From: Linanthus parryae
Lineage: Eukaryota; Streptophyta; Magnoliopsida; Ericales; Polemoniaceae
Assembly: GCA_023055425.1 (NCBI GenBank)
Contig: JALGPY010000004.1
Coordinates: 113,191,504 to 113,255,503, forward strand
Length of the DNA: 64,000 nt
Direction: 5' to 3'
The notes under the pieces are model-generated. The model ran no database searches, was not told the origin of the DNA, and worked only from the letters and a program-made list of their open reading frames with translations. This document shows, piece after piece, positions 21,786 through 34,600 of this stretch (within the stretch, counting starts at the first letter, position 1; every line of letters starts with the position of its first letter). Made by a program: the position numbers and the translations under genes.

Positions 21786-24371
21786 TCTGTTTTCTGGTGC
21801 AGCAATTTGTTGAGTTTTAGGTGTTTTGACGGCGTGGCACTCAGTGATTCTTTACTGGGGGGATGAAGGGTAAATACACGAGTATACGCGAATAGACGAG
21901 TGTCCCCCCCAGTTATTTCATCACAGTGGGTCACCTGATGACGTATGTGCGATGGCGAACATAGGTTTTTATTCAAGGGAAATGCAATCCAGCAAGCATG
22001 TGCAAGGGGTTGAAATTGAAACGATATTGGGTTTGTAAATAAAGCTCGTCATGAGTGGAGAGAGCACTGATTTTTTCTGGCTTCATTTTGTGCTCAGCGG
22101 CTGTGGCGTGAAGTAGTCTTTAGTTGTTTTGAGGTCTGAGTATTTCTTAGTCTTCTGTAAATGATGAGAAATTTTCTTCTTAACCACCGGTTTCTTAATT
22201 CCATGTCAAGAAGTTTGTCTTTTAAGTATTTGATTTCAGTAATTTCTCAAAAAAAAAAAAAAAAGGTATTTGATTTCAGTACACAGTGCAGTTGGATTCC
22301 ATCGCCAGGGGCGGAGACGTGTAGTTCGATTATGTCACCAGGGGCGGAGGTGTGGTTTAAATGCATATTTGGTGCTTGCTGGGATTAAGAGTGCTTACTC
22401 AAAATAATAGCAGGGGAGGTTAATAATTTGAATGCATATTTGGCGCTGGCTGGGATAAAGGAGTACTTACTCTAAATAATAGCAGGAGAGGGTAATAATT
22501 TGCGTTTGGAGGCAGGGCAGTTTCAGAGGATTCAATGCCCCTTACTGTTAATACTCTTTTCAACCCATATAATTTAATTCCACTATGACGCGCGGGATTG
22601 AATATCAAGTCTTATTACCTTATAATTGCGTAAACTAATAACCTATGCAATCAATTCTACATGTCATACATCTTATAATATTGTAGAATTTATGCTCCTA
22701 ATTTTCAATCTCTGTACTTAACATGTCATGCCTATATTTTGAAAGTACTGCATATGAAAATTAAAAACTGTGCTATTAAGCTATACCATTACCAAATGAT
22801 AGTGTGGGAAAAATTAAGTGTCGCTCCAATTGCCATTTCATAGAACTTCTAGCCACTTATAGTAAGCATATAGAGTTGATATGATATCACGATGTAAAGA
22901 GACTCTCAAAGGAAGCATCTAAGTACTATCTTAATATGCACGAACTCAAACTGTGGACAGAAGAAATTGACCAGACATACATAGCCGTAAATATATAGTG
23001 TATTTGCTTCTTGTGATATATTTTATCTGAATTACAATGTATATTCAAAATTTGCTAGCTCTTTTCTAAAAGAAAGAGAACAGTCTAAAGTGGGAATGTC
23101 TTTTTTTTGTGATGTTAATGCGGTCACACTCAAATGAAAGAACACTTAATCAATAAATATATAATATCATGTGGAAAATGAAGGTAAAAACATGTGAAGG
23201 GAAAAGAAACAACGTCGCAGACAAAGTTGGTACATGCACAAGATACGTGAGCTAACGATTTGCGGTTGCAGTCCAATGAAGAATGATTTCAGAAAATAAA
23301 AATACTAGCTAGGACGACGTGTAAACATAGGAGGAACACGAGAGTGAGAGCGAGGAATCCTAATTTCATACGGTCCTCTCAGTTGGTTTTCGCCGAATCT
23401 AAATCAAAAAACAATTGTACTAGTAGTAATATTGGCCACAAATAGTTTTCAGATGAGGCCAAAGCTTTCTAAGCTGAGAAATGAATCTCTGGGACCCCCC
23501 ACCCTTCTCCCAATCAAACCAGAAACTTCGAGAGGCAACCACCAGTTAATTACCCAAACCAAATCTTGGAGACTTATACCAATTCAAAGGGTAAATTTGA
23601 TATGTTGAGCCCATGACCCACGTTTATCACTAATCTATACATTAACTTGTACTTATCTAAATATCAACAAGTTCCATGTACTACCAATAATTTGTAGTAT
23701 ACTTCAATTTTCTCTTAAGTAGTGACTCCTGACTAGAGCTATTATAACATTTCTTCTATAAAGTCACTTTGACCGACTAACTTAACTAATTTAATTTTAC
23801 ATGCAACATGTGCTAAATTTATCGCAATATTTGTCTATTTTTCTTAAGGCTACAATATTATAAAAAAATAACAAATATTCACATCATATCGTTAGTTAAA
23901 TTAGTCCGTCAAATTGGTCTCTCGAGTCAACTGAAAAGAAAGAGCCGAAACAAACAAAGTACTGCTATCAAAGTGGGAAAAGTTAACTTGTCCTAAAAGA
24001 CTTGCTAGTAAGATTGATGAGGTAGTAGAATTATGTGAAATTTTGGGTCGAAGTACAATTAAGAAAAATGATAGGAGTTACGTGCAACTTCATGGGCCTC
24101 AATATAAAACAACTGGTTGGAGTCAGCCCACAAGGTACGGAACCCAGAGGCGCGTTTGATAACCCCCTTTTTTTATTTAATTCGTCAAATACCCCAAACC
24201 AAACCCACCAACACAACACAGCAGAAGCAGCGACTTTGCTCTTTACTCATTTCTCTCTTTTATCTCTCTAATCTGATAGGGTTTCTTCTTCTTCTATCGA
24301 TTGCGAACTAGATTCGTCGGATTCGGATCTTCAGGCTTATCATCGGCTCTCCGATTTAGGGTTTTGTGCAG
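21786..24371. other. XLG 3' UTR and intergenic region
   Basis: The XLG 3' UTR probably ends soon after the AATAAA at 22038-22043. An approximately 70-bp unit beginning ATGCATATTTGG is tandemly duplicated at 22,361-22,430 and 22,432-22,500. The stretch 22,500-22,720 shows weak similarity to 44,020-44,280 and may be an old MITE. Positions 22,800-24,200 are AT-rich with no gene. The CT/TTCT-rich stretch 24,235-24,371 is probably the 5' leader of the next gene. Confidence 0.5.
22038..22043 (+). promoter_or_regulatory. Probable poly-A signal of the XLG gene
   Basis: AATAAA lies 253 bp after the XLG stop codon. Plant poly-A signals are loose, so the hexamer is supportive only. Confidence 0.5.
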
Positions 24372-27300
24372 ATGGAAACTGCGATTCTCAACTCTTCCTT
24401 CGCCGTCCCTTGCCGGACTTCGCTTTCATCTCCCCGATCGGCTCTTTCACGATCCGATGGTCCCAATCACGTCCGCTGCACCGCCAAATCTCGTATCTCT
24501 GCTCCTTGGAGCAAGGTAAATTTCTCAATTTTATTATGCTTTTTTTGACATCTGTTTGTTCTTTTGCTCATGTTTTGGTTGCTGATTGATGATAGAATTG
24601 GAATGTTTTCGTCTGGAGAAAGTAACACTAAATTGATCAATTTTCAGTTAGTTGTGTATACGCCTGAATACATGGGAACTTTAGGTGCTTAAATTATTAA
24701 TTTGTGTACAGCAAGAGCTAGGTCAAGCTCAAATTCTTCAGAGTGATGTTTTTTATCCTAACTATTATTGTGTTGGAGTGGACAGGGTTGATTCAAATCC
24801 TCCACTTGAATGATTTGTTAATCTGTAGTAGTACCTACTAGTTTAGGGTTGGCTTGGAGCTTTAGGCGAGGAAATGATTTTTTCTTTTTGGGTGACTATG
24901 TAGCTAATTCTTTAGAAGCTGATAGATATTCTAAAACTTTGCTTGTATTCATGTTTCCATATGAAATTTTGTTGAGCTTAAGCTTGAACTCAGATAATTT
25001 AAGTTTCAGCCACATGGAGTTGGAAAATAGAAGTATCTATCTAGCCAGGCTGTGAGCTCAGCCTGGTTCTGAGGTTGGATGCAAATTTCAATTTAACATG
25101 AATCAAGGTTTATTTCGAAGGATTTCTGACGTCCAATTCCTTTCTATTATTTGGTTTAAGAAGGCAACATGAGCATCTCCAATGGAGTGCTAAAAGTTGT
25201 TCTAATTCTATAATTATAGAATTGCGGTGCTCCAATGGAGTGCTAAAACTTATAGTAATTCTAATTTTTTTAGCATTGTGCTATAATTTGAAACCAAGTA
25301 TAGGATTGTGCTAAAGATAGAACAAATGTTCTATCCCATTGATCTCTTGATTTTATTTACATGTTTGCCATTTTGACAATATTAAAGTTTGTTGGTTGAG
25401 TTTATTAGATGTCCAACAATATTAAAGTTTGTTGGTTGAGTTTATCAGATGTTTCAAATTTGAGACCATGTAAACATTGCTTACTAAATGAAAAGAAAAA
25501 AAAAAAAAAACTGAAAAAGATTCAGAGGTAGTTGCATAATAAATGAAATAATTTTATGTCACAATAGTTACAAAGATAGGTGCAAATTTTAATTACATTG
25601 TAAAAGAGGATTGGTTATTAAGGTAGTTGATGGAGTATATAATTGGTAGTTTAGAATAAAAAACTTGGTTATAATTTGAAATAGCATTTGAAATAGGATT
25701 TCATGTCATATATACATTGGAGCATGAAATGCTATAAATGCCCAAATTCACTATTCATGTCCTAAATTTGGCATTGCAATTGAGATCTCCATTGGAGATG
25801 TTCTAATGTGAATCTTACTAATAAGTCTCTTATCTGATATGAAATGGAATGAACTGATATAGATTAGTGGTGAATAATTTTTACCAGACACTTTTCTAAA
25901 TATTATACAGCAATTGTAGTTGTTTCAAACTCTTGGCTACTTCATAAACGTAGGCATCATCAATAGGTGGTTTCTGAGTACTATAATTTTCATTAGTTGA
26001 GCAAAGTAGGTAGAGACTTCTGCCGGGAGTCTTGAGCTCAAACTAGATAGAGACTTGTAAGTTGTAACCAACAGAGCACATGTTTACTTCCTCACATACA
26101 TAAATATGTTACATGCATGTAGGTTATGCATTGTTAGCAATCAGGGCATTTGCCTGGCTATACCTTTTGTGAGTGAGGACTCCAGATTATTTACCTCTAG
26201 CAACATATAATGAGCATATTAGTTTTCTTTGGGAACTTTACTCAAGTAATAGAATCATAAACACCTACTTGAGTGAAGTGACAACTACTGTTGGGACTGT
26301 TACTTTTGTTGGGGGAAATGAAATGCTAATCCTTATCTTGGTAATATTTTCACTTTAGAGTTTCATGTTGCTGATACTTTGTTATCAAATAATTCCATTT
26401 CCAGAGCTCTGCAATTGGCCACTTCCAGTTGGGGAAGAGCAGAATGACATTTGGTGGCAGGAGATGCAGTAGTATTAGAGCATCCGCATCTGATTCGACT
26501 GAACCAGCGCCGAATGTCGCTCCACTTAAGCTTGAGTCTCCAGTGGGGCAGTTCCTCTCTCAGATCATGTCAAGCCACCCACATCTTGTTCCAGCTGCAG
26601 TGGAGCAACAGCTTGAACAGCTCCAAACTGACCGAGATTCTGAGAAACAGAAAGAAGAGCCTGCTGCTGCTGGAACTGACATAATCTTATACAGGTCAGT
26701 CGCATCTTCGAGAACATTTTGAAATTATTTTAAGCTCCTTTTTTTCTAAAAATAATTGAACTCTTTGAAAAAAGAAGAGCCAACTTTTATGGTTTATGCG
26801 AAGGGTAACAAAATCTCCAATGTCCCTGTCTTTACTTGGAGTTTTGAAATTCTAGAGCGTGACCGTCTTCGAGTTTATTAAATAAAATGTTGTAATTTAC
26901 CAGGAGAATCGCCGAGATAAAAGCTAATGAGAGAAAGAAGGCTTTGGAGGAGATACTTTATGCCTTGGTTGTGCAGAAGTTCATGGAAGCCAATGTTTCG
27001 TTGGTACCCACCGTGAAACCCTCATCGTCGGAACCTTCTGGGCGAGTTGACACATGGCCCAGACAGGATGGGAAGCTCGAACAACTTCACTCCCCTGAAG
27101 CATATGAGATGATCCAAAACCACTTGGCTCTAATTCTTGGAAACCGGTTGGGCGACTCACACTCCGTTGCTGAGATCAGCAAACTTAGGGTTGGCCAAGT
27201 GTATGCAGCCTCAGTCATGTATGGATACTTCTTGAAGCGGATTGATCAGAGGTTTCAGCTCGAGAAGACGATGAAGATTCTTCCACAGAAACTAGGTGAT

Positions 27301-27741
27301 GAAGGGGCCGGTGGTGTTCAGGAGGAGGAGGCAAGGCCCAGTGGTACAGTTGCTGAGGACTCCTTCAGGACTGCTCAATCCCACCCAGAAGTCTCTTCTT
27401 GGGCTGGTGGTGTAAGTCCCGGAGGATTTGGTAATCCTGCAATCAAACCGTCTAGACTAAGAACTTATGTGATGTCATTTGACGCGGACACGCTCCAGAA
27501 GTATGCAACCATTCGATCCAAAGAGGCTGTGACCATAATTGAGAAACACACGGAAGCATTATTTGGCAGGCCTGAGATTGTTATTTCGCCTGAAGGCGCT
27601 GTTGATTCTTCCAAGGATGAGGTGATCAGGATTAGTTTCGGAGGTCTGAGGAGGCTTGTTTTAGAGGCCGTGACTTTCGGGTCTTTCCTTTGGGATGTGG
27701 AGAGCTACGTCGATTCGAGGTATCACTTTGTCATGAATTAA
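24372..27741 (+). CDS. Chloroplast DUF760 protein (UV-B-induced protein At3g17800-like), 3 exons, 423 aa
   Basis: Exons 24372-24515, 26405-26694 and 26904-27741 join in frame across GT-AG introns of 1,889 and 209 bp. The first about 70 residues are rich in Ser, Arg and Ala with few acidic residues (METAILNSSFAVPCRTSLSS), as in a plastid transit peptide. Two related DUF760-type regions follow. The first covers about residues 85-170 (LESPVGQFLSQIM to ALVVQKFMEANVS); the second covers the last 100 (YVMSFDADTLQKYATIRSKE to FLWDVESYVDSRY). Length matches the Arabidopsis family member (about 421 aa). The family is UV-B-responsive by expression, but its biochemical function is unknown. The start is the ATG at 24372 shortly after a typical leader. 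Intron 1 carries a MITE at about 25,166-25,810. Confidence 0.9.
25166..25810. mobile_element. Approximately 645-bp MITE in intron 1 of the DUF760 gene (copy A)
   Basis: Begins GAGCATCTCCAATGGAG and ends with the inverted partner CTCCATTGGAGATGTTC. The interior is AT-rich, with subterminal repeats of CCAATGGAGTGCTAAAA and TTTGAAACCAAGTATAG. A related copy lies in opposite orientation at about 38,378-39,000. The GAGCATCTCCAA terminus is common in plant PIF/Harbinger-like MITEs, but no clear TAA/TTA target duplication is visible at both ends, so the class is tentative. Confidence 0.6.
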
Positions 27742-28241
27742 GCAATGCGATACCGCCAATCCATAAATCATTTATAGGTGTCGCCACTGACAATTAGATG
27801 TTATTTTTTCGGTGTTATTTTAGATTTAGACCTTGTTATCTTCGACTAATTTTATTTGTATATATATTTATGGTTGTATCCGCCTCTGGAGATATTTGTT
27901 TGTGAGATTCAAAAGACCTAGCTTTTGGGATTTGCATTTCAACATGTTTGGAGCTGTTTGAAATTTGTATTAGTTGTTTGTTTCCGCAACTGATATGATC
28001 AGAGTGCTGTTATAAAACCAGTCCTGTTTGTGTTAAATGAGTGGCTAACCTCAGTGAATTTGGACTGTGAAGATTTGAGAAATCTCTACCAGTGAAGCAG
28101 TTTGTGTAACGACCTGATCACAATGTGCGAGCTAAGAGTAAGTAGCACCCAGCGCCTGGTGCATCACGGTTCGTTCCACAGTGGGGCAATTTCGCTACTG
28201 GAAATAGCTTTGGTACCAAGCTCTGTTCTGGGTTCAGCTAT

Positions 28242-28281
<40 letters not shown>

Positions 28282-28655
28282 CTCTTCATCAACTCCAAGA
28301 GCAGACATTTAGGTTAAACAGCAAATCAAGCTCAGATAGAATTTAGATTAAGATAATAGTAACCCAGTGGGTACTGAGCCGATTTACAACTTGCATTTCA
28401 GACTGATATATGTAGAAGTCGGGCAATAAGCACGAAGTTTTGCCTGTTCCCAGTATCAGAGACTTCAGGAATGGCAGAGAACATTTTTATTACAACAACT
28501 TCAAACCATTCAAGTTCCATACATCACCAGCACAGTTGTCCAAACTCAAACGTGCACAGCTTGAAAACTTTTCTCAGGAAGAGACTATAAGAGGAGTACA
28601 ACAACACACAACTTCCTATTTGAAGTTCTTTTTGGAAAACATCACTTACACAAGG
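27742..28655. other. Convergent intergenic region
   Basis: The 3' ends of the DUF760 gene (+) and the first annexin gene (-) face each other across 0.9 kb. The region contains both 3' UTRs and a CA microsatellite. No further gene is seen. Confidence 0.6.
28245..28279. repeat. (CA)n microsatellite
   Basis: About 17 uninterrupted CA units lie between the convergent DUF760 and annexin genes. Confidence 0.9.
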
Positions 28656-31600
28656 CTAATGATTTGGACCTAGAAGAGTAAGCAGAAAGGTCCTGTAGTG
28701 ACCAGATGTCTCTGAGTGAACCGCATCATTCAACGACTTCCTGTATTTCTTTTGGTATTCAGCTTTTATGTACTGCATATCGATCTCAGTCCTTGTCACT
28801 ATTACTCTGATCAGTGTTGTGTCATCGGTTCCCAACCCTTTCATTGCGTTATATAAAACCTACAAATTTTTACAGAGGCAACTAAATTAGAAGTCACAAG
28901 TTGGGGACCCAAATCCAAGAAAAATCGATTAAAAGAACCGATCAGTACTATCTGGCAATCAGGATCCAAATGTCAAACGATATGTAAGCTCTTAAATACT
29001 ACTCATCTAACTTCTGAATACTATAGCATTACAACATTCTCCTAAACAAATGTCTTGACCTGGTCACCAAACCAAATTTTGCAAGTTAACATACTTGTAC
29101 CAACTACCGAGTACTAAACTGCTGTTGTATTTTTAATTTTTTTTGTAAGAAAACATAGTCATTTTTTAAAATCGATTTTGAGAAATGGTGGAAAAAAATT
29201 ATCCCCTCATTTTCCCTACTTTCTTTTAGCTATCAAATAAGCAGGGGCATTTCTGTCTCTTCGTACATAGCTGATACACCCATTTTCGTAATTCGTCTTC
29301 TTACGATGGAAGTCAAAATGATGGCAAATTAACAACACCAGAAGAACTCACATCCACTAAAAAAGGGAAAGGCCACAATCTTCAACTGGAGTTTTTCTTT
29401 TACTATTATCCCTATATATGTACATTTAGGCAAAACATTGATAGGGATTCTTTTTCATATTTGTTTGTTTCCTTCATGAAATCCAGTCCCGTGCATCAGT
29501 ATAAAGATTCTTCCCTAAAAAGACATTGGATTAGATTATTTCCTCCCTAACGAGTAAAGACTGAAATTGTTCTAGACAGACATTGTTGCACCTTCTGAAG
29601 GCAGCTTTTTTTTTCCTAGTTCAAATACAATTAATGTTCTCTGCGTCTTTCCCTTCTAGTAAAGACATTAATATGAATATATAGTCCCAAGTAAGAGAGA
29701 ACCGTAACTAAAAACACAGATCATTTACCATGCTAATTTGATACAGGATTTTTGTGTTATAAGACGGCAAACAAGAAAAAAGAGAAGATTACCTTAGCAA
29801 AAAACTTTCCAGGATTCTCAGCACACCTTAGAATCGTTACAAGAGCAAATTCAAAGTTCCCCGATGTTTCACTCTTTATAACCTGTTACAATTTGTTTAG
29901 CTAAAACATTGACTCTTTAGGGAATGAAAAAAGAGAGGATTGAAATTGAGTGTAATTTTACCTTTTTCAGTGAGGTCCCGTACATATGATGATAAGCAGA
30001 AGCAACAGCAGCCAAATGTGCTCTGCTTCTTTCACTAAAAATTTTGATAAATTTATCTTCATCAGTTCCAAATTTTTTCTCCCCTGCTTTGTAGAGAGAT
30101 TTTGCATCTTTTTCAACAAGTTCTCTATTGACTTCAAAGCTTTCCGGGCGTGGATGAGTGACATATGCAAGCCAAAGCTACAACCAGTAACAAGAAATGA
30201 GGTCCACTACTTTTCCTCTGATGAAAGCAAAATGGAAGATGATAACAATGAAATACATTTACAATGATGATTCATAGCAAGGGATCGAAGGGTTATGATT
30301 ATAATACAAAAACCAGAGGAACATATGTATACCACCAAAGATGCACTAATCTATAAAAGATGTGTTATGCTGCAAAGTATGTAGAGATGGAGCCTACATA
30401 ACTACAAAAGGCTTGAATCTGAATGCATGTGGAAATTCCATATAACCCAAACAGAGCCCTTTGAGTTTTAATTTCAAAACACATCCATAGGGTATTATGT
30501 GATTTGGGCTCGAGACTGATAACACATACTCCGAATTTGAAAGATTATATATTCTTGTTTTAATTTAAGGGAAAAATTTAATTTAATGCCCTTGACTCAA
30601 ACACTTGATCAAGCAATGCAAACATGCAACGGATTGCGTGGATGGAAAACCAATCCCAAGTTCCCATTTCTTTCATGGCCAGATCCAAAGCTTTTGAACT
30701 GACTAACCTAAAAAAATGCCATTCATTCGAACATGTGGAGTTTTTTTAAGGAAACCAATGGGTGAATCACACTGCGTGAAGAGTAGGGATGGCAACGGGT
30801 CGGATCTGGATCGCATCAGGCACTTCCTCATCCAGATCCGACCAGGAGAACTAGGATCCAGATCCCGATCCAGATCCGTTCGGATCATCACCGGGTTCGG
30901 ATCGGATTGGATCGGATTTCATTCAGCCGATCCAAATCTGATCTGTAGATCCATATAATACGTGGTCGGATCGGACTCGGATCGGATCAGACTCAGATTT
31001 AAAATAAAATACAAAAAATAATATAAAAAATAAACACTATTTCATACGCTAAAGCATGTTTGCAAGTTACAGAGCCTAAAACACAATGAAATGGCTTTGT
31101 AGGTTGGAGTTACAATTGTATTCTTCTTGGAAGTGTAAGTGGGAGGTAATATGGGTATATTTATAAAGCACACATATATGTCGGATCGCATCGGGTCGGA
31201 ACCCGGTGGATCTGCCCTCCGATCCAAATCCAGATCCAAATCCGATCGAGTCTGGCTTTTTGGATCCAAATCCGATCCATTTTCAATTGGATCGGATTCG
31301 GATCCGATCCATTCGGCTCGGATCGCTCGGATCACAGATCGGATCGGACCATATTGCCATCCCTAGTGAAGAGGTGGCAACTTATGGCTTTTCCCCAATT
31401 TTCCATGGTTCACATGTTGATACATGCCCTTGAACCTGTACTAGAAAATTAAAAACTTTTTTTTATGACATTTTCACACTTTAAATCTATAAAACTGTGA
31501 CTACCTATCATCTTTATTGAAGTATCATATTTTCTCTCTTCCGAATTCTTCCAAGTTCTCATTTGAGTTCACTTGATTACATTTTCATATATGATAAATT

Positions 31601-34600
31601 GAAAATTGCTCCTACCTTTTTGTTTACACTGATTTGACGAAAAAGTAATATTTAATATTTGTACACACCATGTATTACCGCCTGCTAGTATTGTTATGGT
31701 TCAATTTCCTTCACAAAACTGATACAAAATTCATAATCACAACTTTTTTGAATTGCATTTACTGATAAACTTACTTGGGTTTCAAAGGGGACAGTTATTA
31801 TAATGATATACAATTAACTTAAAACAACAAGAAACAAAACATAGAAGTTTTTAACTGAAAAGTGAGCATTTTCTCTCTGAACTATGATGGAACTTCTTAC
31901 AGACAGTAAAAGATTTCGTTAAGAAACAAAAAAGTACAATGTTTTGCCTATAAACGACGAATGTCATTGTCTTAACACACATATATAGACAGCATAGTTA
32001 GTAGATACTCCGAATTATTCCTTTTAATACCCGTACGTACGTATAATTGAAAAATACTCCCGTATTCCGTACTGAAGTTGGACCTAATTAAAAATACTCG
32101 AACTTTTGGTTAAAAACGTTTAGTACTCGTATTTAACGTCTTAACGTATAAAACTTCCGAATAAAACTTCTCGCATTGACAATTACATCACATAATGTAT
32201 CATTAAAAATATTATATCTTAGTTATTGGTTATGATTCAATATATTATAAACTATTTTCTTATACTAAATATTATTATTATTAAAATCCACAAATATCAC
32301 AATAAAAAAATTACAAATATCAAGTTAATTATTAATAACCATACATATTATTTTGTACGCATAATGTATCTTGAGTGCTACGCATTCGTAAACATAAGGG
32401 CACTATTTGTATTAAGAATAATACATACTTGAAATTAGTGCAAGTGCGGTACTTTTTATAAAGAATATAACTAAATAAGTAAAATTCAATGAGTCAATAG
32501 GAGAGTTACCATAATGAAAATTTACCGAGTACATATTTTACAAATGAAGCAAACATATATAAAAGAAAAGATGAAAAGATAGCAGTATGGGACATAACAA
32601 TCTTACTATATGTGTTATTTTGAAGAAAAACTTATTATATGTGTTAGAATACTAAGAAATATGCCCGTATTTTTAATCCCGAATGAATAATAAGTCTACG
32701 AATTATACACGTACGTTTTAAAATCTCGAATTATTCATATCTCGTATTTTTAACCCGAATTTTTACTAACGTACTTTTAATAAAAAATCGTATAGTTCCC
32801 GTACGTACCGTACCACGTTTTATTTCCGTACCGTATTTTACTAACTATTAGACAGTACTCCCATATTGATTATCACTCTATTTGCAAGACAAGTCCATAC
32901 AGTGGTGCTGCATGGACTTAATTAATTGTAGAAACGAACAACATAATTTCCCCCATTTAGTTGAACTCAAACTACTCAAGGAAAATTGAACACTAATAAT
33001 TAACTACAGATTAAGGGCATTATGACTACAGTAATGTAGACATTTACCTATGTTTATCATTCCCTTGTTCCATCCAGAAATGGAATATATAATCTCTTTA
33101 ATTAATTTCAAGACTGGTACAGATATAGTCTAAATCACGGATCCTTTCTGCTCTGAGGGTAATCTATCGATATGAGTAAGCCAATGAAATGGGGGCCACG
33201 ATACGTTCATATCTTAGCACATCATATATAAAACGAAAATCAAATGAACATGAAAATAAAAATAGAGAGAGTGAGAGAGAGAGTTACTTTTCCATCATCT
33301 CCCCAGGCTTCTTGGCTGAGGAGCTCCTCAAGGGGACTCCCAAACATGGAATGGTAAATCTGCTTCAGTGTGTAGATCTGGGATGGTGTCCTGGAGCATA
33401 TCACTTCATGTACAGCTTTAGTATAAATCATGTCCCCGGTAAATGCTTGGTTTACTAGGATAGCATCACGGCTTGCCGGATCATGCATCCAGAGAAGAAC
33501 CGCCGTCTGAGGAAGGTTATAATCAGCATGTATGTAGCTTTACTTTTTTTCCCTCTAAAATCCGACTAGAGGAGTAGAGAGAAAAGATTGGGAGCAATAC
33601 CTCTAATTTACCAGTCAGCTCTGACGTCAAACGTTTAAGAAGATCTTCATGGTACATAGCTTTATACTCCTGTTGGATCATGGCACGTTGTGTTGCATCA
33701 CGGTGGGCGATGATATTAATCACTGCTTCCTTATCGCTGCCAAGTCCTAAAGACAACAACGAAAAAAAAAAATAGGCGAAATCAAATTGAAGATTCCAGA
33801 AAAAGTAGAAATGGGTGAATAACTGCATTTGATGAACAAACTATTCTGTTGAGGGAACAAACTAGTCTGTTGAGGAAACAAACTATTCCATGGATATACG
33901 CCCTATTGCTCTTTTTTTGTTTAAGAACCAAGTGCAGTTAGAAATTGCAAGTTGGAGGAACATTTGGGCTTGAGAACTTGAACATAAGAGTTTCTTTATT
34001 TATTTATTTTTAATTTCTGGACCCAGTAGACTCGATTTTTTACTATGGAGGTGGTCTGATATCCAAATCTGCAGGAAATGAAAGCCATAGTGCACTGCAC
34101 AGCCTGTTTGTCATCTAACTGCAGCTTACCATTTATCAAAAACATTGGCTAGTTGTTGATAAGTATAGAAATTGGGCTCTTAATAATTGCAAACTTAACA
34201 GTATGACACTATTGTCCAACAAGTATAGAATTCCATCACACACACACACACACAAACTAGAAAGAACTTGACCTCTATAAGATGATGGTTTCATCATGTT
34301 AAAAGATAGACCTGACAAAATTAGAGTTTTGAAACATATGGTCACCTAAAACCTCTCCAAGGGGTGTCACTCCCGCTCCCAAAACTCGTTCTGGCGATTT
34401 CGAGACCAAACCGCGCTCTAAAGGCGCTCCTATAAAAAGAGAGCCCAATTTCGTAGGCAAATTGATTTTTCAAGACGATTATACTATTATTTTGGACTAT
34501 ACTGGATGGTTAACCCCAACTAACTACTTATATTTGATAAGTCAACTATCTAAAGTTCTAAACATTATTCTTTCTTATGGAGGCAACCTATTTGACAATT

